A stretch of DNA of 23,306 bases, taken from contig JALRJD010000242.1 of NCBI GenBank assembly GCA_023255165.1, positions 1-23,306 of the forward strand, read 5' to 3'. The notes beneath the pieces were generated by a model. The model ran no database searches. It was not told where the DNA came from and saw only the letters and a program-made list of their open reading frames with translations. The DNA comes from Porticoccaceae bacterium (lineage in GTDB: Bacteria; Pseudomonadota; Gammaproteobacteria; Pseudomonadales; Porticoccaceae). Made by a program: the position numbers and the translations under genes. Positions 1 to 7,563 of the stretch are shown here, piece by piece (position 1 is the first letter of the stretch; every line of letters begins with the position of its first letter).

Positions 1-228
1 GAGCGACGGAACTGTTTGAGCTTTGCAGGGATGCAAAGCGAGTTTTCCGAGCGCTGAAAGGCGCAAAGGAATGGAACCGCGAACAAGGGTCTGCAGATGC
101 TGGGCTCTCTGCCGAATGATTTATTGGATTCCTTCGGTCACTTCGTTCCCTCGGAAAGACGAACTAAAGAGACCCTTCGGCTACGCTCAGGGCGACAGCA
201 TTTTTTGCTCAGGGTAACCGCAATTCGG
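1..228. repeat. Non-coding, dispersed-repeat-like sequence downstream of xseA
   Basis: No gene is supported here. The stretch at about 126-170 (CTTCGGTCACTTCGTTCC, then CTCGGAAAGACG) and the stretch at about 172-205 (CCCTTCGGCTACGCTCAGGG, then CGACAG) look like two short intergenic repeat types common in environmental proteobacteria. The second, read on the minus strand, gives the PERSRR peptide often seen in spurious ORFs. A frame at 3-119 is open from the window edge to TGA and could be the tail of an upstream gene, but its peptide resembles no family I know. Repeat status is inferred from recalled motifs, since only one copy lies in the window. Confidence 0.45.
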
Positions 229-1581
229 CTACCGCAACCCCTCATCGCTGGTCTTATCCACGGTAAAATAAATCGCCCCATCAGCAACCTGACTTTTAAG
301 AGTATCCCCGGCAACCACCCCGGCAACACTCTTCACCACCCCACCCCGACTATCACGAATAATCGAATAACCGCGGCCAAGGGTCTTTAGCGGACTTACC
401 GTATCCAGCAAATGCATCGCCTGAGTCGTCTTGCTCTGTTTTAGCTCAAGCTGTTGTTTCACACTGCGCGACATCTGCTTGACATACATCGCTAACAAAC
501 GGTGATAACTACTGATCGTCTCCCCAGGATGCACCCGCGCAAGCTTGCTCTGCAGCGTATTCATCCGCTGGCGTTGCGCCTGCAGTCTGCCATTAATCGC
601 GCGACGCAGACGGATATCCAGATGATCGAGATGTTGCGCCTGTTCCTGCAGTTTCTGCCCTGGATGACGCAAACGTTTTCTCAGGCTGTCGATCTGTCGG
701 CCCAATGTTGTGGTTTTGCGCATCACCGCCTCGGCGAGCAGTATTTCAAAACCGACAAACTGATTGGCCATCTCTTCGCCATCCGGGCTGATCAGCTCCG
801 CAGCGGCAGAGGGTGTGGGCGCACGCAGGTCGGCGACAAAGTCAGCGATGGTGAAATCCACCTCGTGACCAACGGCGCTGATAACCGGAATGCGGCTGGC
901 ATGGATGGCTCTGGCGACGCGCTCCTCATTAAATGGCCACAGGTCTTCCAGTGAACCACCACCGCGGCCGACAATCATGGCGTCAAAATGGCTGTATTGG
1001 TTGGCGCTCTCGATGGCACTGACAATCTGCCCAGCGGCCTGTTCGCCCTGCACTGCGGTGGGGAAGATACTGACTTTTATCGAGGGGAAGCGGCGCTTGA
1101 GTACCGAGAGAATATCTTTAATAGCCGCGCCGGTGGGCGAAGTGACCACCGCCAAATGGTTGACCGTCGTCGGCATGGCGCGCTTGTGCTCTTCGGCAAA
1201 CAATCCCTCGTTGGCAAGTTGCTGTTTGAGTTGTTCGAACTGGCGCTGCAGTGCTCCAAAGCCCGCTTCTTCCATATGTTCGATAATCAGCTGGTAGTCG
1301 CCGCGCCCTTCGTAGAGCCCGACGCGACAGCGCACCAGCACCTGGGTGCCATTGGCGGGCTTAAAGTTGACCCGCATATTGCTGTTGCGAAACATAGCGC
1401 AGCGCACCTGGGCCTGGCTGTCTTTCAGCGTCAGATACCAGTGGCCGGAGGCGGGACGGGCAAAGTTGGAGATTTCCCCTTCGACCCAAAGCAGGGGCAG
1501 ATGGGTTTCCAGGAGTTGGCGAACAGTGCGGTTGAGTTCGCTGATGCTGAAGATCTGTCGTTCGCTGCTGGCGCTCTGCAT
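229..1581 (-). CDS. xseA: Exodeoxyribonuclease VII large subunit
   Basis: Catalytic and DNA-binding large subunit of exonuclease VII, which with several small XseB subunits degrades single-stranded DNA from both ends in the cytoplasm during repair. The 450-residue length is normal for the family. Residues 10-105 fit the N-terminal OB-fold (FSISELNRTVRQLLE, then WVEGEISNF). The central nuclease domain holds the family signature GRGGGSLEDLWPFNEE at 205-220 and VISAVGHEVD soon after. A basic, heptad-like helical region rich in Q, L and R occupies about 290-390, followed by the conserved LGRGYSI motif. The ATG at 1579-1581 follows an AAAGGG stretch and sits directly before the OB fold. The gene is divergent from guaB, an arrangement also found in enterobacteria. 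xseB is not in the window. Confidence 0.97.
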   Translation of the reverse strand: MQSASSERQIFSISELNRTVRQLLETHLPLLWVEGEISNFARPASGHWYLTLKDSQAQVRCAMFRNSNMRVNFKPANGTQVLVRCRVGLYEGRGDYQLIIEHMEEAGFGALQRQFEQLKQQLANEGLFAEEHKRAMPTTVNHLAVVTSPTGAAIKDILSVLKRRFPSIKVSIFPTAVQGEQAAGQIVSAIESANQYSHFDAMIVGRGGGSLEDLWPFNEERVARAIHASRIPVISAVGHEVDFTIADFVADLRAPTPSAAAELISPDGEEMANQFVGFEILLAEAVMRKTTTLGRQIDSLRKRLRHPGQKLQEQAQHLDHLDIRLRRAINGRLQAQRQRMNTLQSKLARVHPGETISSYHRLLAMYVKQMSRSVKQQLELKQSKTTQAMHLLDTVSPLKTLGRGYSIIRDSRGGVVKSVAGVVAGDTLKSQVADGAIYFTVDKTSDEGLR

Positions 1582-1630
1582 GCTGTTGCCCTTTATTGCC
1601 CGGGTTGGTTTGGGTTGTTAGCGTTGGACC

Positions 1631-1636
1631 ATTGTA
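1631..1636 (-). promoter_or_regulatory. Candidate -10 box for xseA
   Basis: On the minus strand this reads TACAAT, one mismatch from the sigma-70 -10 consensus, about 50 bp upstream of the xseA start. It is preceded by an AT-rich stretch with a run of seven T, but no clear -35 box is visible. The call rests on position and the single hexamer. Confidence 0.35.
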
Positions 1637-1713
1637 GAGAAAATATTCAGAAAAAAACGTTTAAATCGGTCGTTTGCTCAGGTTTTACGGGGATCTGCGC
1701 CGATAAATAGTTG

Positions 1714-1743
1714 TTTACCTGATCATGGGCGCTACCTTATAAT
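1714..1743 (+). promoter_or_regulatory. Candidate sigma-70 promoter of guaB(A)
   Basis: A perfect TATAAT -10 box lies at 1738-1743, with a weak TTTACC -35 at 1714-1719 and an 18-bp spacer. It is about 45 bp upstream of the guaB ATG and divergent from xseA. No PurR-type or DnaA-type operator was confidently recognised. Confidence 0.55.
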
Positions 1744-1786
1744 GCGCCGCTTACTTTTCAAACCCTCACCGAGGTAAGCGTCCTAC

Positions 1787-3262
1787 ATGTTACGCATTTC
1801 TCACGAAGCTTTAACCTTTGACGATGTTCTGCTGGTGCCCGGTTACTCCGAGGTGACAGCGAAGGACGTCTCTACCGCATCGCAACTGACTCGCGACATC
1901 ACCATGAATATCCCGCTGGTTTCCGCGGCGATGGACACGGTTACAGAAGCACGTCTGGCGATTGCAATTGCCCAGGAAGGCGGTATCGGCATCGTGCACA
2001 AAAGCATGACAATCGAGCAGCAAGTGAGAGAGGTTTGGGCGGTTAAAAAATACGAAAGTGGCGTGGTCAAAAACCCCTTCACTATCCAGTCAACGGCAAC
2101 GCTGGCCGATCTTCATCAGCTGACTGTGGCGAACAATATCTCCGGTGTGCCGATTCTCGAAAACGGCAACCTGGTTGGTATTGTCACCCGCCGTGATGTG
2201 CGCTTTGCCACCGACATGGATGCCCCTGTCACCTCGGTGATGACACCCAAAGATCGTCTGGTCACAGTGAAAGAGGGCGCCGATCCCGACGAGGTGCGCG
2301 CGCTGCTGCACAAACATAGAATTGAAAAGGTTCTGGTGGTCAACGACAACTTTGAACTCAAAGGCCTGATCACCGTAACCGATATCGACAAAGCCGAGCA
2401 GTTCCCCAATGCCTGTAAAGACGACCAGGGTCGTTTGCGGGTGGGCGCTTCGGTTGGCGTGGGTGAGGGCACAGACGATCGCATTCGTGCGCTGGTGGAA
2501 GTTGGCGTCGACGTGCTGGTAGTGGACACCGCTCACGGCCATTCAAAAAATGTTCTCAACCGCGTGCGCTGGATTAAAGACAACTATCCTGAAGTGCAGG
2601 TTATCGGCGGCAATGTGGCCACCGGCGAAGGCGCCAAAGCGTTGGCTGATGCCGGTGCCGATGGTGTCAAAGTTGGCATTGGTCCGGGCTCAATTTGTAC
2701 CACACGCATTGTGACTGGCATCGGCGTACCGCAAATTACTGCGATTGCCAGTGCCGTTGAAGCCCTTAAAGGCACCGGCGTGCCGGTGATTGCCGACGGT
2801 GGCATCCGCTACTCCGGTGATATGTCGAAAGCCATTGTTGCCGGCGCCAGTGCGGTGATGATGGGCTCGATGCTGGCCGGTACCGAAGAGGCTCCAGGCG
2901 AAATTGAAATTTATCAGGGTCGCTCCTACAAGTCCTATCGCGGTATGGGTTCCCTTGGCGCCATGGCGCGCAACCAGGGCTCCAGCGACCGCTATTTTCA
3001 GGATGTGAACGATGGCGCAGAGAAGCTGGTGCCAGAGGGTATCGAAGGGCGCGTGCCTTACAAAGGTCCGGTTTCTGCGATTATCCACCAGATGCTTGGC
3101 GGCTTGCGTTCAGCGATGGGTTACACCGGTTGCACCACCATTGAGCAGATGCGCACAGAGCCTGAATTTGTTCGTGTGACCTCTGCCGGTATGGGCGAAA
3201 GCCATGTGCACGATGTGCAGATCACCAAAGAAGCACCCAACTATCCAGCAGGTGGACGTTAA
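1787..3262 (+). CDS. guaB: IMP dehydrogenase
   Basis: Oxidises IMP to XMP with NAD+, the first committed step to GMP, as a cytoplasmic tetramer/octamer. The 491 residues match the bacterial family length. The N-terminal barrel segment begins LTFDDVLLVP. Two CBS domains (about 95-203) are inserted; they regulate oligomer state through bound nucleotides in characterised family members. The barrel then resumes with VDVLVVDTAHGHS (about 241-253) and the catalytic loop GSICTTRIVTG, with catalytic Cys304. The flap region contains YRGMGSLGAM, followed by the finger-like PEGIEGRVPYKG. The ATG at 1787 follows a GAGGT element about 11 bp upstream. It precedes guaA in the usual guaBA order, with a hairpin in the 95-bp gap. 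Confidence 0.98.
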   Translation: MLRISHEALTFDDVLLVPGYSEVTAKDVSTASQLTRDITMNIPLVSAAMDTVTEARLAIAIAQEGGIGIVHKSMTIEQQVREVWAVKKYESGVVKNPFTIQSTATLADLHQLTVANNISGVPILENGNLVGIVTRRDVRFATDMDAPVTSVMTPKDRLVTVKEGADPDEVRALLHKHRIEKVLVVNDNFELKGLITVTDIDKAEQFPNACKDDQGRLRVGASVGVGEGTDDRIRALVEVGVDVLVVDTAHGHSKNVLNRVRWIKDNYPEVQVIGGNVATGEGAKALADAGADGVKVGIGPGSICTTRIVTGIGVPQITAIASAVEALKGTGVPVIADGGIRYSGDMSKAIVAGASAVMMGSMLAGTEEAPGEIEIYQGRSYKSYRGMGSLGAMARNQGSSDRYFQDVNDGAEKLVPEGIEGRVPYKGPVSAIIHQMLGGLRSAMGYTGCTTIEQMRTEPEFVRVTSAGMGESHVHDVQITKEAPNYPAGGR

Positions 3263-3302
3263 TCGTTTGTCTCTGCGGGCTGTTGGATTTAAGCAATAGT
3301 TG

Positions 3303-3335
3303 AAAGGGCTGCGCTAACAAAGAGTGCGGCCCTTT
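3303..3335 (+). terminator. Hairpin between guaB and guaA, possible partial terminator
   Basis: A 13-bp stem (AAAGGGCTGCGCT at 3303-3315 with AGTGCGGCCCTTT at 3323-3335, including two G-U wobbles) closes a 7-nt loop. It is followed by GTAGTTTT, a short imperfect T tract. The shape suits an intrinsic terminator or a stabilising hairpin that tunes guaA expression relative to guaB. The weak T tract argues against full termination. Confidence 0.5.
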
Positions 3336-3357
3336 GTAGTTTTAACAGGGTTGAAGC

Positions 3358-4935
3358 ATGTCAGATATACATTCACAAAAAATTCTTATTCTCGATTTTG
3401 GTTCGCAGTACACGCAATTAATTGCGCGACGTATTCGTGAGATTGGCGTGTTCTCTGAGATCCGCGCCTGGGATATCAGCGAAGAGGAAATTCGCGAGTT
3501 TAACCCGCGCGGTATTATTCTCTCCGGTGGCCCCGAGTCGGTTACCGACGGCGATAAAGCCCCGCGTGCACCGCAGGCGGTTTTTTCAATGGGCCTGCCA
3601 GTGTTGGGTATCTGCTACGGCATGCAAACCATGGCCGGTCAGTTGGGCGGTCGGGTCGAGACCTCCAATGTGCGTGAATTTGGTTATGCACAGATCAAAG
3701 TTGAGTCCGAGAATAGCCTGCTGCTGGATATTAAAGATCATGTGGGACACAGCGGCGAGTCGCTGCTTGACGTGTGGATGAGTCACGGCGATAAAGTTGT
3801 CGCCATGCCCGACGGTTTTAAGCTGATGGCCTCGACGCCATCCTGCCCGATTGCCGGCATGGTCAATGAAGAACAAAAACTCTACGGCATCCAGTTTCAC
3901 CCGGAGGTAACCCATACCCTGCAGGGCGAGCGTATTTTTAAGCACTTCGCACTCGATATCTGTGACTGTCAGCCACTGTGGACCGCCGCCGCGATTATCG
4001 AAGATCAAATTGACCGCGTCCGCGAACAGGTTGGTGATAGCCATGTGCTGTTGGGCCTTTCTGGTGGCGTTGATTCATCTGTTGTGGCCGCACTGTTGCA
4101 CAAAGCAATCGGCGATCAGCTCACCTGTGTGTTTGTCGACAACGGCCTGTTGCGCAAAAATGAAGGCGACATGGTGATGGAAATGTTCGCTAAAAATATG
4201 GGTGTAAAAGTGATTCGCGCCAACGCCCAGAACAAATTTCTCGATGGTCTGAAAGGTGTCAGCGACCCGGAGAAAAAGCGCAAAGTGATCGGCAACACCT
4301 TTATCGAAGTGTTCGATGAAGAGTCGCAAAAAATTGATAACGTTAACTTCCTCGCCCAGGGCACCATCTACCCGGACGTGATTGAATCCGCTGCCTCCAA
4401 AACCGGCAAAGCTCATGTGATCAAGTCGCACCACAATGTCGGCGGCCTGCCCGACGATATGGCGCTGGAACTGGTCGAGCCGCTACGCGAACTGTTTAAA
4501 GACGAGGTGCGAAAGATCGGCGTTGAGCTGGGCCTGCCCTACGATATGGTCTATCGCCACCCATTCCCTGGGCCTGGTCTGGGGGTGAGAATTCTCGGCG
4601 AAGTGAAAAAAGAGTATGCCGATATCCTCCGTGAAGCTGACGCCATCTTTATCGAAGAGCTGCACAACTCAGGTTGGTACCACAAAACCAGCCAAGCCTT
4701 CGCCGTATTCCTGCCGGTAAAATCAGTGGGTGTGGTCGGCGATGCGCGCCGTTATGAATGGGTGATCTCTCTGCGTGCGGTTGAAACCATCGACTTTATG
4801 ACGGCGCGCTGGGCGCATTTGCCGTACGAACTGCTGGAAAAAGTCTCCAACCGCATTATCAATGAAATCGCCGAAGTCTCGCGCGTTGCCTATGATGTGT
4901 CGAGCAAGCCGCCAGCGACGATTGAGTGGGAATAG
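3358..4935 (+). CDS. guaA: GMP synthase (glutamine-hydrolysing)
   Basis: Converts XMP to GMP using ATP and glutamine, the second guaBA step, in the cytoplasm. The 525 residues match the two-domain bacterial enzyme. The class I glutamine amidotransferase domain (about 8-200) carries the nucleophile Cys86 in LGICYGMQ and the His181/Glu183 pair in FHPEVTHT. The ATP-pyrophosphatase domain follows with the P-loop SGGVDSS at 235-241. The C-terminal dimerisation domain ends in the typical PPATIEWE. The ATG follows an AGGG element at spacing 7. A weak hairpin without a T tract (4968-4988) is the only terminator-like structure seen after the gene. Confidence 0.98.
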   Translation: MSDIHSQKILILDFGSQYTQLIARRIREIGVFSEIRAWDISEEEIREFNPRGIILSGGPESVTDGDKAPRAPQAVFSMGLPVLGICYGMQTMAGQLGGRVETSNVREFGYAQIKVESENSLLLDIKDHVGHSGESLLDVWMSHGDKVVAMPDGFKLMASTPSCPIAGMVNEEQKLYGIQFHPEVTHTLQGERIFKHFALDICDCQPLWTAAAIIEDQIDRVREQVGDSHVLLGLSGGVDSSVVAALLHKAIGDQLTCVFVDNGLLRKNEGDMVMEMFAKNMGVKVIRANAQNKFLDGLKGVSDPEKKRKVIGNTFIEVFDEESQKIDNVNFLAQGTIYPDVIESAASKTGKAHVIKSHHNVGGLPDDMALELVEPLRELFKDEVRKIGVELGLPYDMVYRHPFPGPGLGVRILGEVKKEYADILREADAIFIEELHNSGWYHKTSQAFAVFLPVKSVGVVGDARRYEWVISLRAVETIDFMTARWAHLPYELLEKVSNRIINEIAEVSRVAYDVSSKPPATIEWE

Positions 4936-4938
4936 TCG

Positions 4939-5266
4939 GAATTGGCAGCTAACATCTGACAAGGTTCGGTGGCGTTATCTGCGCTACCACTATGACCAGG
5001 GAACGATAGTCAACGTGGAAACTCTCGATGGCAGTGGCAGTGTGGTGAGAAATCGAAGGATAGCGGAATCCGTCGAATTTAAAACACGACCACAAAAACA
5101 CATATCAGAAGAAGCGTAGTTCATACACGCCATTAACAACGAACAGGCCGCAGGGTTTGATGCCTTGCAGTCAGAAAGCAGCCGTTTCCTAGGCAGAGGC
5201 AACGAATTTTCCGTGCAGCCACAGAGGACCGTCGTTAGATACTCTGATAAAAGTGCTGGATGTTGA
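4939..5266 (+). other. Possible remnant of a decayed reading frame
   Basis: Frame 2 relative to guaA stays open from the end of guaA to a TAG at 5117-5119, then continues without another stop to TGA at 5264-5266. It encodes fragments such as WRYLRYHYDQGTIVNVETL before the stop and INNEQAAGFDALQSESSRFL after it. No start codon with a ribosome binding site lies downstream of guaA. The composition is protein-like, but I do not recognise a family. It could be the 3' part of a gene that lost its 5' end and gained a stop, or chance. The remaining gap to 5405 shows no coding or RNA feature. Confidence 0.25.
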
Positions 5267-5405
5267 AGATCTTAGAGCGAAGAGTGGCGGACTTCATGGG
5301 ACGGAAATTTTGCTCTGGTTGTAACCTGGGGGCAGGTCATAGGGATGGCTGTTTTATTCTACGCCAGCGACGGGTAGGCTTGGAAGTCATGCATTAAAAA
5401 CAGTC

Positions 5406-5434
5406 TTGTCTGTATTGTTTGTGGTATTTATAAT
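5406..5434 (+). promoter_or_regulatory. Candidate sigma-70 promoter for the SnoaL-like/Rieske pair
   Basis: TTGTCT at 5406-5411 (4 of 6 matches to the -35 consensus), a 17-bp spacer and a perfect TATAAT at 5429-5434, about 65 bp upstream of the next start codon. This is the best-formed promoter in the window and would drive both genes at 5500-7388. Confidence 0.6.
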
Positions 5435-5499
5435 CACCTCCTTTAGCTTTAATACCTCTATCCACAAGAACGGCATATAACTATAAAGGAGCCAACCCC

Positions 5500-5946
5500 A
5501 TGATCCAGATACCCCTGGAAGATCGCATCGCACTGCAAGATCAGATGACCGAATACTGTTATCGGGTCGATCAACTGGAAGATGTTGAATCGTTGCTTGA
5601 CCTGTTTGTCGATGATGCCCTGGTTGATCTATCGCCCATCGGTCTGCCGCAGATGGATGGCAAACCCGCGTTTCGCGCGTTTTATGAAGCCGTATTTGCC
5701 GATATGACCCACCACACTCACTATATCGGCAACTTCCGCGTTGAGGCCTATGACGGCGACAGTGCCAGCATGCGCGCTTATGCGCAGGGCCTGGGCCGCT
5801 CTAAAGATGGCAACGAAGTGCATGTTCATGTGCGCTACCGCATGGACTACGTGCGCACCGCTGCAGGCTGGAAATGCAAGCGCTATAGCATTCACCCTGG
5901 CATGCCGCTGCCGGGTTCTCTCGATGAGATTCATGGCGATCGCTAA
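5500..5946 (+). CDS. SnoaL/NTF2-like fold protein
   Basis: A 148-residue protein of the NTF2-like alpha+beta barrel superfamily, closest in look to the SnoaL_4 group. It shows an N-terminal helix pair (IALQDQMTEYCYRVDQLEDVESLLDLF), the DDALVDL strand, a central HHTHYIGNF strand and a C-terminal VHVRYRMDYVRTAAGWKCKRYSI sheet. The fold is shared by small isomerases, dehydratases and the beta subunits of ring-hydroxylating dioxygenases. At 148 residues it is shorter than typical beta subunits (about 160-190). A strong AAAGGAG ribosome binding site (5485-5491, spacing 8) fixes the ATG. It lies 92 bp upstream of the Rieske alpha subunit on the same strand, so it may be a small partner subunit or an enzyme acting on its product. 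No signal peptide is seen. Confidence 0.75.
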   Translation: MIQIPLEDRIALQDQMTEYCYRVDQLEDVESLLDLFVDDALVDLSPIGLPQMDGKPAFRAFYEAVFADMTHHTHYIGNFRVEAYDGDSASMRAYAQGLGRSKDGNEVHVHVRYRMDYVRTAAGWKCKRYSIHPGMPLPGSLDEIHGDR

Positions 5947-5988
5947 GACAACATAAAAATTTCAACCTGTTTACATTTCACTCCAGTT

Positions 5989-6020
5989 ACATTGAAGCCC
6001 GGTGACATTGAAGCCGGGTT
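5989..6020 (+). repeat. 16-bp imperfect direct repeat upstream of the Rieske gene
   Basis: ACATTGAAGCCCGGTG (5989-6004) is followed immediately by ACATTGAAGCCGGGTT (6005-6020). It lies in the 92-bp gap before the Rieske start and ends 18 bp ahead of it, just upstream of the GAGGG ribosome binding site. It could be a slippage duplication or a paired binding site. Confidence 0.6.
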
Positions 6021-6038
6021 AAAGCGAGGGCCCTAACC

Positions 6039-7388
6039 ATGGCAACTGACAAGTCGGCACCGATTATCGCCAGCACCAGCTACCCAACCCATCCGGACGC
6101 CCAGATCCCCAGTGCGCGCGGCGACGCTATTACAGGTGATCGCTATTGGTCGAAAGAGTTTGCCGACCGCGAGTGGGAACATATGTGGAAACGAATTTGG
6201 CATGTGGGTGGTCGCACCGCCCAGTTACAGGAGCCGGGTGATTTTGTGGTTCATGACTTCCGTCACGAATCGGTTGTTATGGTCAAGCAAGAGGATGGCT
6301 CGATCCGTGCTTTTTTCAATGTTTGCATGCATCGGGGCAACCAGTTGCTGGAAGCGAAAGAGGGCGGTGTCAATGACGGCTTCACCTGTCCTTACCATGG
6401 TTGGAAATGGGGGCTGGATGGCGAATTGAAGTGGGTGCAGGATCCGGAGGATTTTGCCCAGGGCAATCCTTGCGGCAAACTGCGTCTAAAGGAACTGCCC
6501 TGTGATACTTGGGGAGGGTTTATCTTCTGGAGCTTTGATCCCGATGTGAAGCCGCTGCTTGAGTTCCTCGATCCGATCCCGACACTGCTTGGCAATCGCG
6601 ACCTCGATAACCACACCCGGGTGGTGTGGCTCAAGCTGCGGGTCAATACCAACTGGAAATTTGCCTCCGACAATTTTAACGAGGCTTACCATATCCCGGC
6701 AGTGCATCCCCAGTTTATGCCGATGATCGACGATCACTATTCGACTACCGTTTTCGAGATGTATCCCAGCGGGCACAACCGCATGATTGAGAAGCTGCAG
6801 CCCTCATCACGCAACCCGGATAAGGATGAAGTGCAGCCACTGTGGGCTGACGTTTTGCGCGAGTGGGACATAGACCCGGAAGAGTTTCAGGGGCGTGCCC
6901 AACAGGCGCGGTTGGCCCTGCAGCAGGCGCGGCGCAAACTGGGTCCGGAGCGCGGTTTCCGCTACTTTGATCAGCTCACCGACGATGAGCTAACCGATCA
7001 AATGCACCACACCTGCTTCCCCAATCTGACCCTGACCGGCACGCCGGAGGGTTTGCATGTGTTCCGCACCGAACCCGACGCCGACGACCCAAACTGGTCT
7101 ACCTTCGATTACTGGTATCTGGTACCCGATGTGGATAACGCCACCGAGGTGGCGACACTCTACGGCATGCGTCCCTACCAGGAAGCAGAGCTGGAGACGG
7201 ACGATTACGCTGCCTACGAGGCCACCATTGATCAAGGCGACTTCCTTACCCAGGATCTGTCACTGGCGGTTACCCAGCAGCGCGGGTTGCGCTCCATGGC
7301 CTTTGAAGATTGCTATCTCTCGGGACAGGAAACCCGTGTGCGTCGTTTTCATGAGGTGATCAACGACTACCTTGAGGGCCGCCGTTGA
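6039..7388 (+). CDS. Rieske non-heme iron oxygenase, alpha subunit
   Basis: Aromatic-ring-hydroxylating-dioxygenase type oxygenase, 449 residues, the usual alpha-subunit length. These enzymes use electrons from a ferredoxin/reductase to activate O2 at a mononuclear iron and hydroxylate or demethylate their substrate. The Rieske [2Fe-2S] ligands are visible as C96-x-H98 (CMHRG) and C117-x2-H120 (CPYHGWKW). The catalytic domain carries DNFNEAYHIPAVH, giving iron ligands H218 and H223; E215 sits where many family members have the bridging Asp. D406 in TQDLSLAVTQQRG is the likely third iron ligand by motif position (inference). No ferredoxin or reductase gene is in the window, so electrons must come from elsewhere. 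The substrate cannot be assigned. A GAGGG site about 9 bp upstream supports the ATG. Confidence 0.9.
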   Translation: MATDKSAPIIASTSYPTHPDAQIPSARGDAITGDRYWSKEFADREWEHMWKRIWHVGGRTAQLQEPGDFVVHDFRHESVVMVKQEDGSIRAFFNVCMHRGNQLLEAKEGGVNDGFTCPYHGWKWGLDGELKWVQDPEDFAQGNPCGKLRLKELPCDTWGGFIFWSFDPDVKPLLEFLDPIPTLLGNRDLDNHTRVVWLKLRVNTNWKFASDNFNEAYHIPAVHPQFMPMIDDHYSTTVFEMYPSGHNRMIEKLQPSSRNPDKDEVQPLWADVLREWDIDPEEFQGRAQQARLALQQARRKLGPERGFRYFDQLTDDELTDQMHHTCFPNLTLTGTPEGLHVFRTEPDADDPNWSTFDYWYLVPDVDNATEVATLYGMRPYQEAELETDDYAAYEATIDQGDFLTQDLSLAVTQQRGLRSMAFEDCYLSGQETRVRRFHEVINDYLEGRR

Positions 7389-7468
7389 GTTTCCGGTTGA
7401 TGCTTCGTTTGATGCCTTGATCTTGATTTGACTGTAACAATATGAAAATTTAGTCATTGGGACTGATA

Positions 7469-7514
7469 CCTCCCCCTAGCCTGCAACAGGCTTGAATACA
7501 TCAAAGGGGGGAGG
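7469..7514. terminator. Nested hairpin between convergent Rieske and PQQ genes
   Basis: The outer arms CCTCCCCC (7469-7476) and GGGGGAGG (7507-7514) pair perfectly. Inside them AGCCTG (7478-7483) and CAGGCT (7487-7492) form a second hairpin with a CAA loop. The structure lies 80 bp past the Rieske stop and 50 bp past the end of the convergent PQQ gene. Placement suggests a bidirectional transcription stop, but no T tract is adjacent on either strand. Confidence 0.4.
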
Positions 7515-7563
7515 ATGCTATCAATACACTCTTTTAACGCTCACCTTTTTGACGCCAATTAGC

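Noticed and set aside
138..329. Minus-strand frame containing a PERSRR peptide
   Set aside because: This peptide is a known hallmark of spurious ORFs made by the dispersed CCCTTCGGCTACGCTCAGGG-type repeat, and the frame overlaps the 3' end of xseA.
988..1710. Plus-strand 240-codon frame over xseA
   Set aside because: It is antisense to a full-length, motif-complete xseA and resembles no protein family.
4968..4988. Hairpin GGTGGCG/CGCTACC as a guaA terminator
   Set aside because: The stem is only 7 bp with one wobble and has no T tract, too weak to list as a terminator.
5343..5480. Hydrophobic small peptide frame upstream of the SnoaL-like gene
   Set aside because: It would contain a membrane-like stretch (VLSVLFVVFIITSFSF), but it has no ATG or ribosome site and coincides with the AT-rich -35/-10 promoter, which explains the composition.
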